This document shows positions 8,561-15,612 of a stretch of 30,104 bases of DNA, piece after piece (the first letter of the stretch is position 1; every line of letters starts with the position of its first letter). The notes under the pieces are model-generated. The model made no database searches. It was not told the origin of the DNA and saw only the letters and a program-made list of their open reading frames with translations. Origin of the DNA: Clostridia bacterium. Lineage in GTDB: Bacteria; Bacillota; Clostridia; Oscillospirales; CAG-272. The DNA lies in assembly GCA_024408015.1 (NCBI GenBank), contig JAKSVJ010000001.1:1-30104 (forward strand). The letters are read 5' to 3'. Made by a program: the position numbers and the translations under genes.

Positions 8561-9149
8561 TTTTTCATTTGAAAATGAATGTAAAGAGCAAGGATATGTT
8601 TCAATTTGTGGTATTGACGAAGCAGGAAGAGGACCTTTAGCTGGAAATGTAGTTGCAGCCGCAGTAATTATGCCTGAAGGATTTTTACCAGAGGGTTTAA
8701 ATGATTCAAAAAAGATAAGCCCTAAAAAAAGAGAAAAATTGTACGATATAATTACAGCCAATTGTATATGGTCAGTTGGAGAAGCAACACCAGCGGAAAT
8801 AGATGAGTACAATATACTCAATGCAACTATGCTTGCTATGAATAGAGCGGTCGAAGGTCTATCTCAGAAAGCGGACTTTGCTTTGATTGATGGCAATTGC
8901 TCTCGTGGTTTTAAAATACCGACAAAGACGGTTGTAAGTGGAGATGCAAAAGTACCGTCTATTGCAGCCGCTTCAATTATTGCAAAAGTTACAAGGGATA
9001 GAGAGTGTCTTGAACTTGATGCTAAATATCCAGAATATGGATTTGCAAAGCATAAAGGTTACCCTACTGCAGAACATATGAACAAGGTTAGGGAACTTGG
9101 TCCTTGTAGTGAATATAGAATGAGTTTTCTCTCATTCTTAAAAAAATAG
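8553..9149 (+). CDS. rnhB: Ribonuclease HII
   Basis: Cuts RNA in RNA-DNA hybrids and starts removal of ribonucleotides misplaced in DNA. I chose the ATG at 8553 because GGAGG (8543-8547) lies 5 bases before it; an in-frame TTG at 8532 would add 7 residues but lacks such a site. The resulting 198-residue protein has the type 2 RNase H metal ligands: D22 and E23 in GIDEAGRGPLAG, D113 in LIDGN and D131 in SGDAKVPSIAAASI, followed by KVTRD. The glycine-arginine-glycine (GRG) motif for recognising the RNA-DNA junction is intact. It overlaps the end of rbgA by 8 bases, a pairing also common in other Firmicutes. Confidence 0.95.
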   Translation: MLDFSFENECKEQGYVSICGIDEAGRGPLAGNVVAAAVIMPEGFLPEGLNDSKKISPKKREKLYDIITANCIWSVGEATPAEIDEYNILNATMLAMNRAVEGLSQKADFALIDGNCSRGFKIPTKTVVSGDAKVPSIAAASIIAKVTRDRECLELDAKYPEYGFAKHKGYPTAEHMNKVRELGPCSEYRMSFLSFLKK

Positions 9150-9182
9150 AAATAACAAAGAAAACTAAGAAAAGGAGGAGAA

Positions 9183-9917
9183 ATGGCACTATACGTTATT
9201 GGTGATCTTCATCTATCATTTTCAACCGAAAAGCCGATGGATATATTCGGTAGTAGATGGGATAACTACATGGTAAAAATAGAGACCGAGTGGAAAAAAG
9301 TAGTTAAACCAGAGGATACAGTGGTGATAGCTGGTGATGTATCATGGGCTATGACAAACGAGGAATTAAAACCTGATTTTGATTTCATCGAATCTCTTCC
9401 TGGTACTAAGATTATATTAAAAGGCAACCATGATTATTGGTGGCAAACAATGACTAAGCTTCAAGCTTTCGTAAAAGAGAATGAATATAAAACAATAAAC
9501 TTTTTGCACAATAATGCTTATGAAGTTGAAGATTTCATCATCTGCGGAACAAGAGGGTGGTACAACGATGACAAAGCGACTCCAATAAGAGGAGCTGATA
9601 GCATGAAGATTGTTGCAAGAGAAGTTGAAAGAATAAAGCATAGCGTGGCTTGTGGAAAACAACTTATAGAAGAATCCGGAAAGCAAAAAGAAATGCTTAT
9701 GTTCTTGCATTTTCCGGCAATCTTCAAGGGGTATATGTGTGACGAGATTATTGCAGAGATATATAAAGCTGGAATAGAGCGTTGTTACTATGGTCACATA
9801 CATGGGAACTATGAAGCTAGGGATACAATTAATTATGCGGATATTGATTTCAAGTTGATTTCTGCTGACTACCTATTGTTTAAACCAGAGCTCATTGAAC
9901 CCAAATTGCAAAACTAG
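9183..9917 (+). CDS. Calcineurin-type metallophosphoesterase
   Basis: A 244-residue cytoplasmic protein of the two-metal calcineurin-like phosphoesterase superfamily. The motifs are all present in order: GDLHL (D8, H10), AGDVSWA (D52), KGNHDYWW (N82, H83), LHFPAIF near residue 178 and YGHIHG near residues 201-206. No signal peptide or membrane segment is seen. The substrate cannot be told from sequence; relatives include phosphodiesterases and protein phosphatases. It follows rnhB after 33 bases with a very strong AAGGAGG site just before the ATG, and is the last gene before the tig promoter. Confidence 0.88.
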   Translation: MALYVIGDLHLSFSTEKPMDIFGSRWDNYMVKIETEWKKVVKPEDTVVIAGDVSWAMTNEELKPDFDFIESLPGTKIILKGNHDYWWQTMTKLQAFVKENEYKTINFLHNNAYEVEDFIICGTRGWYNDDKATPIRGADSMKIVAREVERIKHSVACGKQLIEESGKQKEMLMFLHFPAIFKGYMCDEIIAEIYKAGIERCYYGHIHGNYEARDTINYADIDFKLISADYLLFKPELIEPKLQN

Positions 9918-9959
9918 TTTAACAAAGACACAAAAAGCCCAAAATACTAGAAAACAAGC

Positions 9960-9980
9960 ACGAAAATGAGCATTTTTCGT
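9960..9980 (+). terminator. Weak hairpin just upstream of the tig promoter
   Basis: ACGAAAA (9960-9966) and TTTTCGT (9974-9980) can form a 7-bp stem with a 7-base loop. It could end the trmL-to-phosphoesterase transcript, although the T run is inside the stem. It abuts the -35 box at 9981, so a role as a protein site is also possible. Confidence 0.35.
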
Positions 9981-10009
9981 TTGACATTATTGATTTCTAG
10001 TGTTATAAT
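9981..10009 (+). promoter_or_regulatory. Consensus extended -10 sigma-A promoter of tig-clpP-clpX
   Basis: Perfect TTGACA (9981-9986), 17-base spacer, perfect TATAAT (10004-10009) preceded by TGT, an extended -10. This predicts very strong constitutive transcription. No CtsR-type heptad repeat or CIRCE box is visible, so this chaperone/protease unit looks unregulated by the usual heat-shock repressors. Confidence 0.88.
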
Positions 10010-10044
10010 TACATTCGCGTAAAAATATCTATTCGGAGGATACG

Positions 10045-11478
10045 ATGGAACTATTAAATGTAAAAGATATCGCAACAAACAAAAAAGAACTGGAAATAAA
10101 GATTGACAAAGCTGCTTTTGACGTAGAAGTTAATAAAGCATACAAAAAGAATGTTGGTAGTATCAATATTCCAGGATTCAGAAAAGGTAAAGCTCCAAAG
10201 AGCGTTATCGAAAAAATCTATGGTAAGGGTGTATTCTACGAAGATGCAATCAATGCTCTCCTTCCAGAAGCTTATGATGCTGCTGTTAAAGAAGCAAAAT
10301 TGGATGTTGTATCTCGTCCAGAAATCGATATTAAGAATATTGATGATGCAGGCGTAGTTGTAACAGCTCAGGTTTTCGTTAAACCTACAGTAACAGTTAC
10401 AGAATACAAAGGTCTCAAAGCAACAAGAGACAATGTTGAAATCACAGATGAAGCAGTTGATGCTGAAATTCAGAAGGTTATCAAACGTAATGCTAGAGTT
10501 ATCGATGTAGTCGATCGTGCTGCTAAGACAGGCGACGAAGTTGTATTTGACTTCGATGGTTATGTTGATGGCAAACAGTTCAATGGTGGTAAGGCTGAAA
10601 AGTACAACCTTAAATTAGGTTCAGGTCAGTTCATCCCTGGTTTTGAGGATCAGATGGTTGGCAAAAACATCGGTGAAAACTTTGATGTTAATGTTACATT
10701 CCCAGCTGACTATCAGGAAGCTACATTGGCTGGTAAAGAAGCTACATTCAAATGCTTAATTCACGAAATCAAGGAAGAAGAACTTCCTGAATTCAATGAA
10801 GATTTCGTTAAAGATGTTTCCGAATTCGACACAGTTGAAGATTATAAAGCTGACACAAAGAAGAAACTCGAAGCTGATGCAAACAAAGCTGCAGATGCTA
10901 AACTTGACGAAGCACTTATGGATATGCTCGTTGAAAAACTCGAAGGCGAAATTCCAGAATGCATGTACGAAAACGAAGTTGAAAATCAGATTTCTGATTA
11001 CGAAAATCGTCTACGTTACCAGGGTCTCAAACTTGAAGACTTCATGAAATATACAGGTCAAACAATTGACACTCTCAAGACACAGTTCCGTCCACAGGCT
11101 GAAAAACAGGTTAAGACAAGACTTGCTCTTGAATATGTAGTTGCTACAGAATCAATCGTTCCAACAGCTGATGAAGTTGAAGAAGAATATAAGAAGATTG
11201 CTGAAGCTTACGGCATGGAAGTTGAAAAAGTTAAAGAAGCTATCGACGTTGAAGCTATCACAAAAGATGTTGCAGTAGGAAAAGCTGTTGCATTTGTTCG
11301 TGAAAATGCTACAGTTTCTGGCGCTAAGAAAGCTGCAAAAAAGACAACAAAGAAAAAAGCAGCTGAACCAGCTGAAGCTCCTGCAGAAGCTACTGAAGCA
11401 ACAGAAGAAAAGCCAGCTCCAAAGAAGACTACAAGAAAGTCAACAAAGAAAGCTGCTGACACAGAAGAAAGCAAATAA
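10045..11478 (+). CDS. tig: Trigger factor with extended Lys/Ala-rich C-terminal tail
   Basis: A ribosome-bound chaperone and peptidyl-prolyl isomerase that meets nascent chains at the exit tunnel. The N-terminal ribosome-binding domain has the GFRKGKAPKSVIEK signature (about residues 44-57). An FKBP-type isomerase domain follows at about 155-245 (GDEVVFDFDGYVDG, FIPGFEDQMVG), and then the helical arm domain. Residues 425-477 form a 53-residue low-complexity tail of Lys, Ala, Thr, Glu and Pro (AKKTTKKKAAEP, KKTTRKSTKK) beyond the usual end near 430. GGAGG precedes the ATG. It is first in a three-gene unit with clpP and clpX, the classic tig-clpPX order. Confidence 0.96.
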   Translation: MELLNVKDIATNKKELEIKIDKAAFDVEVNKAYKKNVGSINIPGFRKGKAPKSVIEKIYGKGVFYEDAINALLPEAYDAAVKEAKLDVVSRPEIDIKNIDDAGVVVTAQVFVKPTVTVTEYKGLKATRDNVEITDEAVDAEIQKVIKRNARVIDVVDRAAKTGDEVVFDFDGYVDGKQFNGGKAEKYNLKLGSGQFIPGFEDQMVGKNIGENFDVNVTFPADYQEATLAGKEATFKCLIHEIKEEELPEFNEDFVKDVSEFDTVEDYKADTKKKLEADANKAADAKLDEALMDMLVEKLEGEIPECMYENEVENQISDYENRLRYQGLKLEDFMKYTGQTIDTLKTQFRPQAEKQVKTRLALEYVVATESIVPTADEVEEEYKKIAEAYGMEVEKVKEAIDVEAITKDVAVGKAVAFVRENATVSGAKKAAKKTTKKKAAEPAEAPAEATEATEEKPAPKKTTRKSTKKAADTEESK

Positions 11479-11489
11479 TATTGTTGGGG

Positions 11490-11511
11490 TTCGCAGACGA
11501 GAGTCTGCGAA
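11490..11511 (+). other. Intercistronic hairpin between tig and clpP
   Basis: TTCGCAGAC (11490-11498) pairs perfectly with GTCTGCGAA (11503-11511) across a GAGA loop, a GNRA-type tetraloop. There is no T run after it, so it is not a standard terminator. It may protect the tig 3' end or be a processing point that sets different levels of tig and clpP. Confidence 0.65.
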
Positions 11512-11546
11512 TTCAATTAATTGGGAAACTAATAGGAGGTTAGTAT

Positions 11547-12131
11547 ATGCCACTAGTACCATATGTAATTGATAAGACAGGAATGGGTGAACGTTCATAC
11601 GATATCTATTCCAGATTGTTGAATGATAGAATTGTGTTCTTGGCTGACGAGGTTAATGACACAACAGCTTCATTAGTAGTAGCTCAGTTACTCTATCTTG
11701 AGGCTCAAGATCCAGACAAGGATATTAGCTTGTATATTAATAGTCCAGGTGGTTCAATATCAGCCGGAATGGCAATATATGATACAATGAACTTCATCAA
11801 GTGTGATGTTTCAACAATTTGTATTGGCATGGCTGCTTCAATGGGAGCATTCCTTCTTGCAGCTGGTCAAAAAGGCAAGAGATATGCACTTCCTAATAGT
11901 GAAATCATGATTCACCAGCCTTTGGGTGGTACACAGGGTCAAGCTAGCGACATTAAGATTCAAGCTGAACATATCTTGAAAATCCGTAATAGAATGAACA
12001 CTATACTCGCAGAAAAGACAGGTAAGAGTATTGAAGAGATTGAAGTTGCAACAGATAGAGACAATTGGCTTGATGCTAATGCAGCAGTTGAATATGGATT
12101 GATTGATAAGGTTATAGATAAGAGAATTTAA
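11547..12131 (+). CDS. clpP: ATP-dependent Clp protease proteolytic subunit
   Basis: The serine peptidase that forms the double seven-membered barrel of ClpXP. The Ser-His-Asp triad is visible: S98 in GMAASMGAF, H123 in MIHQPLGG and D172 in TDRDNW. The N-terminal segment is short (MPLVPYVID), as in Firmicute ClpP whose propeptide is only a few residues long. The 194-residue length is normal. AGGAGG lies just before the ATG. clpX follows after 9 bases, so the protease core and its unfoldase are made together. Confidence 0.97.
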   Translation: MPLVPYVIDKTGMGERSYDIYSRLLNDRIVFLADEVNDTTASLVVAQLLYLEAQDPDKDISLYINSPGGSISAGMAIYDTMNFIKCDVSTICIGMAASMGAFLLAAGQKGKRYALPNSEIMIHQPLGGTQGQASDIKIQAEHILKIRNRMNTILAEKTGKSIEEIEVATDRDNWLDANAAVEYGLIDKVIDKRI

Positions 12132-12140
12132 GGAAGTTTT

Positions 12141-13358
12141 ATGGCCACAAAAAAGAATGACACATCAAAGTTTTGTGCTTTTTGCGGTATGACCGAAAAA
12201 GAAGTACCATTACTTATTCCGTCACCAATGAATGTATATATATGTAGTAATTGTATTGATACATACAATACACTCATAAATGATTATGTTGATAAAAGCA
12301 ACGAGGAACCTGACAGTGAACCTGCTGATTTGCCAAAACCAAATGAGATCAAAAAGACTCTCGATGAGTATGTAATCGGACAGAATGATGCAAAGATCGC
12401 TCTTGCTGTTGAAGTGTATAACCATTACAAGAGAATCTCACAGAAGAAGAACAAGAAAAAAAGTGATAACGATGTTGAAATTCAAAAGAGCAATGTTTTG
12501 CTTTTAGGACCAACTGGTGTTGGTAAGACCTATCTTGCTCAAGTTTTGGCTAAATCTCTTCAAGTTCCATTTGCTATCGCAGATGCTACAACATTAACAG
12601 AGGCTGGATATGTCGGAGAAGACGTAGAGAATATTCTTCTAAGACTTATTCAAGCTGCTGATTTTGATGTTGATAAGGCGGAACATGGTATTATATATAT
12701 TGATGAAATCGACAAAATTTCAAGAAAGAGCGAAAACCGCTCGATAACAAGAGACGTTTCAGGTGAAGGTGTACAACAGGCATTGCTTAAAATACTTGAA
12801 GGTACAGTTGCCAATGTTCCTCCTCAGGGTGGACGTAAGCATCCAAATCAAGACTTTATACAGATAAACACTGAGAACATCTTGTTTATTTGTGGAGGCG
12901 CTTTCGACGGTCTTTCTGAAATAATTGAAAAACGTAATGGTAATCAAACAATCGGCTTTGGTGGGGAAGTTAAAACTAAAGCTGAAAAGACAAAGACAGG
13001 TATTTATGAGGGTGTAACAGCTCATGATATTGTTAAATACGGTATCATACCTGAACTTGTTGGTAGATTGCCAGCGATTGTTGCTCTTGAACAATTAGAT
13101 GAAGAAGCTTTGAGAAGAATCCTTCTTGAACCAAAGAATTCACTCATTAAACAATACAAGAAATTGTTTGAAATGGATGGAATTAAGCTTGAGTTTACTG
13201 ATGCAGCGTTATCAAAGATTGCAAAACTTGCTCTTGATAGAGGTACTGGTGCTAGAGGCTTAAGGTCAATAATGGAGAATTTTATGATTCCTATTATGTA
13301 TGAAGCTCCATCATCTGGCAAAACAGAGATAACAATTGACGAAAAAGATGTAATTTAA
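12141..13358 (+). CDS. clpX: ATP-dependent Clp protease unfoldase ClpX
   Basis: The AAA+ unfoldase that recognises tagged or damaged proteins and feeds them into ClpP. The N-terminal zinc domain has C12, C15, C35 and C38. Walker A is GPTGVGKT (123-130) and Walker B is IIYIDEIDK with D188 and E189. The IGF loop that docks onto ClpP is at 271-273 (TIGFGG). The arginine/sensor region GTGARGLRS is near the C-terminus. At 405 residues it is slightly shorter than many ClpX proteins because the C-terminal end stops soon after the last domain. It ends three bases before a strong terminator. Confidence 0.97.
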   Translation: MATKKNDTSKFCAFCGMTEKEVPLLIPSPMNVYICSNCIDTYNTLINDYVDKSNEEPDSEPADLPKPNEIKKTLDEYVIGQNDAKIALAVEVYNHYKRISQKKNKKKSDNDVEIQKSNVLLLGPTGVGKTYLAQVLAKSLQVPFAIADATTLTEAGYVGEDVENILLRLIQAADFDVDKAEHGIIYIDEIDKISRKSENRSITRDVSGEGVQQALLKILEGTVANVPPQGGRKHPNQDFIQINTENILFICGGAFDGLSEIIEKRNGNQTIGFGGEVKTKAEKTKTGIYEGVTAHDIVKYGIIPELVGRLPAIVALEQLDEEALRRILLEPKNSLIKQYKKLFEMDGIKLEFTDAALSKIAKLALDRGTGARGLRSIMENFMIPIMYEAPSSGKTEITIDEKDVI

Positions 13359-13360
13359 GA

Positions 13361-13391
13361 AAAAAGCTCGAGATATATTCTCGGGCTTTTT
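13361..13391 (+). terminator. Rho-independent terminator after clpX
   Basis: AAAAAGCTCGAGA (13361-13373) pairs with TCTCGGGCTTTTT (13379-13391), one G-U pair, 5-base loop, T-rich right arm. It closes tig-clpP-clpX. The next gene starts only 36 bases later. Confidence 0.88.
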
Positions 13392-13426
13392 AAAAATAGA
13401 AGCACAAATAGAAATACGAGGCCAAT

Positions 13427-14425
13427 ATGTTAGTAAAGGACATTGATTTTAAAATTCCAAGTGTGGCAAATTCCACAGGTGCAGTCTTTCAAAATCCTAT
13501 GACTCAACTTAATACAGCTGATCCAACAATTATTTATGATGATGTTCGTCAAGTATGGTATGCTGTAACCACAGGAGACAAAACTATCCTACTTCATAGA
13601 GCTAAGACTTTTGAAAAACTATTTCATGAGGAAGAAAAGATTATCTACGAAGCAAGAGATGAGGATGGTGTATATGGATATATTTGGGCACCTGAATTAC
13701 ATTTTGTTGATGGTCATTGGTATATCTACACTAGCACTCATGAAAAAGATAACAACAATAGAAAGCATTTGACCGTATATAGCGCCAAAACTGATGACCC
13801 GTGGGATGGGTTTGACTTTGCTGCTCATATAAATCCGAGTGTTTTTGCAATTGACCCAACTGTGGCAAGATTGAGCATAAATGGAAAACTATATATTTGT
13901 TTTTCATACGTTAGAGGACAGCAATTAATTGCAATTCAAGAAATGAAATCGCCAACAGAAGTTGTAGGCGAATTTTCTGTTATTGCTCAAGCTACATATC
14001 CTTGGGAGTTGGTGCCTCCGAATGACACAAACAAAATAAATGAAGGTGCATTTTTTGTTGAAAACCAGGGAAGAACATTCATAGTATATTGTGGTAATGG
14101 ATGTTGGAACAACGATTATGTTTTTGGCATATTGGAGCTTGTTGGTGATGATCCACTTAATCCAGATCATTGGGTAAAAGACGAGGTACCACTATTTACA
14201 AAAGGTAATGGATGTTATGGTCCAGGACATGGAACGTTCTTCTATTCTCCGGATAAGTCAGAACTCTGGATAGCATATCATTGCTTGCACGAATTTAATC
14301 CTGATAACTCTCCAATGGTGCGCCATTGCAACGCACAAAGAGTATATTTCGATTCTACTGGTTTCCCGCATATAGGACTTCCAACAGAACGCAACGTAAA
14401 TATACCAGTTCCGTCAAATAAATAA
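13427..14425 (+). CDS. Family 43 glycoside hydrolase, cytoplasmic
   Basis: A five-bladed beta-propeller glycosidase of the GH43 type; family members act on arabinose- or xylose-containing plant polysaccharide fragments. The expected carboxylate triad is visible: D32 in NTADPTI (base), D143 in FAIDPTV (pKa modulator) and E206 in INEGAFF (acid). A His-containing GPGHGTFF segment at about residues 242-249 fits the family too. There is no signal peptide, so it would act on imported oligosaccharides. At 332 residues it is a single catalytic domain with no binding module. The start has a modest site (CGAGG, 13418-13422). The gap after the clpX terminator shows no promoter. Exact substrate cannot be read from sequence. 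Confidence 0.85.
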   Translation: MLVKDIDFKIPSVANSTGAVFQNPMTQLNTADPTIIYDDVRQVWYAVTTGDKTILLHRAKTFEKLFHEEEKIIYEARDEDGVYGYIWAPELHFVDGHWYIYTSTHEKDNNNRKHLTVYSAKTDDPWDGFDFAAHINPSVFAIDPTVARLSINGKLYICFSYVRGQQLIAIQEMKSPTEVVGEFSVIAQATYPWELVPPNDTNKINEGAFFVENQGRTFIVYCGNGCWNNDYVFGILELVGDDPLNPDHWVKDEVPLFTKGNGCYGPGHGTFFYSPDKSELWIAYHCLHEFNPDNSPMVRHCNAQRVYFDSTGFPHIGLPTERNVNIPVPSNK

Positions 14426-14430
14426 AAACG

Positions 14431-14477
14431 AAATAAAAGCAGCTATAAGCCTATAGAACTCATAGCTGCTTTTATTT
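14431..14477. terminator. Bidirectional terminator between convergent genes
   Basis: AAATAAAAGCAGCTAT (14431-14446) and ATAGCTGCTTTTATTT (14462-14477) form a 16-bp perfect stem with A-rich left and T-rich right ends, so it can stop transcription from both sides: the GH43 gene from the left and the 65-residue gene from the right. Confidence 0.88.
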
Positions 14478-14507
14478 ATGTTGATTTGAGAAGAATAGAA
14501 AACTAAA

Positions 14508-14705
14508 TTAAACTCTTGCTGTTGCTTTAGATTGTTTTAAAGCTCTATAAGCAAGAGGAGAGTATAAATCACACTTTTGATCGAGTTTGACAGCACGATG
14601 TCTTCTATCGAGCATCATTTCATTGATGTTGCTTCCGTAGATATCATCATTCTTTAATTCATATGTGCGTACGATGCATCCTGCAATATATTCGATCTGT
14701 TCCAT
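14508..14705 (-). CDS. 65-residue orphan protein divergent from XRE/S24 repressor
   Basis: I do not recognise this 65-residue protein. It is soluble-looking, with no signal peptide or membrane helix, and has two cysteines (C10, C45), an acidic first half and a basic second half (LDRRHRAVKLDQK, then ALKQSKATARV). It is very likely real: a GAGAGG site lies 9 bases before the ATG at 14705, a perfect consensus promoter stands upstream, and a bidirectional terminator lies downstream. A copy of the repressor's putative operator falls in the promoter spacer, so it is probably repressed by the divergent regulator and induced when that regulator is cleaved or removed. It could be a small stress effector, an adaptor or an inhibitor; none of these can be shown from sequence. 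Confidence 0.78.
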   Translation of the reverse strand: MEQIEYIAGCIVRTYELKNDDIYGSNINEMMLDRRHRAVKLDQKCDLYSPLAYRALKQSKATARV

Positions 14706-14740
14706 GTTATTTTACCTCTCGCGGTTGATTTTGTGAGTGC

Positions 14741-14769
14741 ATTATAACACTGCAAGGTAAAACTGTCAA
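14741..14769 (-). promoter_or_regulatory. Perfect consensus promoter of the 65-residue gene
   Basis: On the minus strand TTGACA (14764-14769), 17-base spacer, TATAAT (14741-14746), with TGT before the -10. An operator copy (14745-14760) covers most of the spacer and the edge of the -10 box, placing a bound repressor directly over the polymerase site. Confidence 0.85.
14745..14760. promoter_or_regulatory. Putative repressor operator O2
   Basis: TAACACTGCAAGGTAA contains the intact half-site TGCAAGGTAA also present at 14854-14863, with a degraded opposite half. It matches the ideal palindrome TTACCTTGCAAGGTAA at 13 of 16 bases and lies in the promoter of the 65-residue gene. Predicted target of the S24 repressor encoded next door. 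Confidence 0.6.
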
Positions 14770-14773
14770 TAGC

Positions 14774-14809
14774 ATTTTATAAAAAAATATAAAATTTTAT
14801 AAAAAAATA
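14774..14809. repeat. Two 16-bp A-tract direct repeats with 20-bp period
   Basis: ATTTTATAAAAAAATA occurs at 14774-14789 and again at 14794-14809. The 20-bp period is close to two helical turns, so the A-tracts would bend DNA in the same direction. It lies just upstream of the repressor gene's -35 box, where it could act as an UP element or bring the two operators together. Confidence 0.7.
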
Positions 14810-14818
14810 GAAAAACAC

Positions 14819-14847
14819 TTTACAATAGTATAAACTTGTGGTAATAT
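14819..14847 (+). promoter_or_regulatory. Promoter of the XRE/S24 repressor gene
   Basis: TTTACA (14819-14824), 17-base spacer, TAATAT (14842-14847) preceded by TGG, an extended -10. The -10 box is buried inside the inverted repeat at 14840-14852, the arrangement expected for autorepression. Confidence 0.75.
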
Positions 14848-14863
14848 TTACCATGCAAGGTAA
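14840..14863. promoter_or_regulatory. Putative repressor operator O1 (two overlapping inverted repeats)
   Basis: GGTAA-TAT-TTACC (14840-14852) is a perfect inverted repeat and overlaps TTACC-ATGCAA-GGTAA (14848-14863), which has one mismatch from the ideal TTACCTTGCAAGGTAA. Three alternating GGTAA half-sites therefore cover the -10 box and probable start of the repressor gene. Confidence 0.68.
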
Positions 14864-14884
14864 TAATTTTAAGGTGGACTCATT

Positions 14885-15607
14885 ATGACATGGTTAGAAA
14901 ACATCAAAAGAATTAAAAAAATGAAGGGTTGGACAAACGATGACCTTTGTACAAAGTCAGAATTATCTCTTGGTACAATAAACAAGTTGTTTGCTGGACA
15001 AAGTGAAGATCCAAAACTCTCAACATTGATGCAGTTAGCAAAAGCTTTTGATATGCCTTTAGATGAGATGCTCGGACTAAGAGAGAATGATCCTTCTAAC
15101 ATGATGGATCCTGATCTTCTTAAAAAATATGTCGAACTCGATAAGGCAGGTAGAGAAACTGTCGATTATATAATAAATAAGGAATATAAAAGAATCTTAG
15201 ATGAAAAAAGAGCTCAGCCATATTCACTTGATGCAAGAAATATAAAGAAAATTAAGTTGTTTGAAATTTCTGCATCTGCGGGTACTGGCATATACTTGTC
15301 AGATTGTAAGAGCGAAGATATACCTGTGTTCCTTAATCCGATTACCGAGGCTGCTGATTTCGCTGTTAGAGTTAGAGGCGATAGTATGATGCCAAAATAC
15401 AAAGACGGTGATATTATTCTTGCAGAACAAGCTGACCAAGTTGATGAAGGTGAACTTGGACTATTCTCACTAAATGGAGAAGGCTACTTCAAGAAGTTTG
15501 GTGGAGATTGTCTTATCTCTTTAAATCCTCAATACGAAGATATAGACATAACCCCTTATGATGATTTGCACTGCTTTGGTAGAGTAGTTGGTAGATTGAA
15601 AAAATGA
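14885..15607 (+). CDS. XRE-family repressor with S24 (LexA/CI-like) self-cleavage domain
   Basis: A 240-residue two-domain regulator. Residues 1-65 are a helix-turn-helix of the XRE/CI type (ENIKRIKKMKGWTNDDLC, LSLGTINKLFAG). Residues 125-235 are an S24 peptidase domain with catalytic S167 in VRGDSMMPKYKDGD and a lysine at K203 or K204 (EGYFKKF). An Ala-Gly bond at 132-133 (ASAGTG) stands where LexA and phage CI proteins are cut. By family knowledge such proteins lose DNA binding when RecA filaments or other signals trigger self-cleavage. AAGGTGG precedes the ATG. Its promoter is overlaid by inverted repeats also found ahead of the divergent 65-residue gene. It has no other phage neighbours and is not LexA itself, given the XRE rather than winged-helix N-terminus. 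Confidence 0.9.
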   Translation: MTWLENIKRIKKMKGWTNDDLCTKSELSLGTINKLFAGQSEDPKLSTLMQLAKAFDMPLDEMLGLRENDPSNMMDPDLLKKYVELDKAGRETVDYIINKEYKRILDEKRAQPYSLDARNIKKIKLFEISASAGTGIYLSDCKSEDIPVFLNPITEAADFAVRVRGDSMMPKYKDGDIILAEQADQVDEGELGLFSLNGEGYFKKFGGDCLISLNPQYEDIDITPYDDLHCFGRVVGRLKK

Positions 15608-15612
15608 TTTTT

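Noticed and set aside
9117..9138. AGAATGAG-ttttct-CTCATTCT inverted repeat at the end of rnhB
   Set aside because: It falls within coding sequence for a normal RNase HII C-terminus and is followed by A rather than T on the plus strand, so not a terminator for this strand.
14712..14727. Possible third operator copy TTACCTCTCGCGGTTG near the 65-residue gene's ribosome site
   Set aside because: Only 10 of 16 bases match the ideal palindrome and the TTACCTCTC part is explained by the Shine-Dalgarno sequence on the minus strand.
14508..15607. Prophage or integrative element around the XRE/S24 repressor
   Set aside because: No integrase, excisionase, structural or replication genes and no flanking direct repeats; neighbours on both sides are ordinary chromosomal genes. 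The recombinase at 619-1641 is 13 kb away and looks like Xer.
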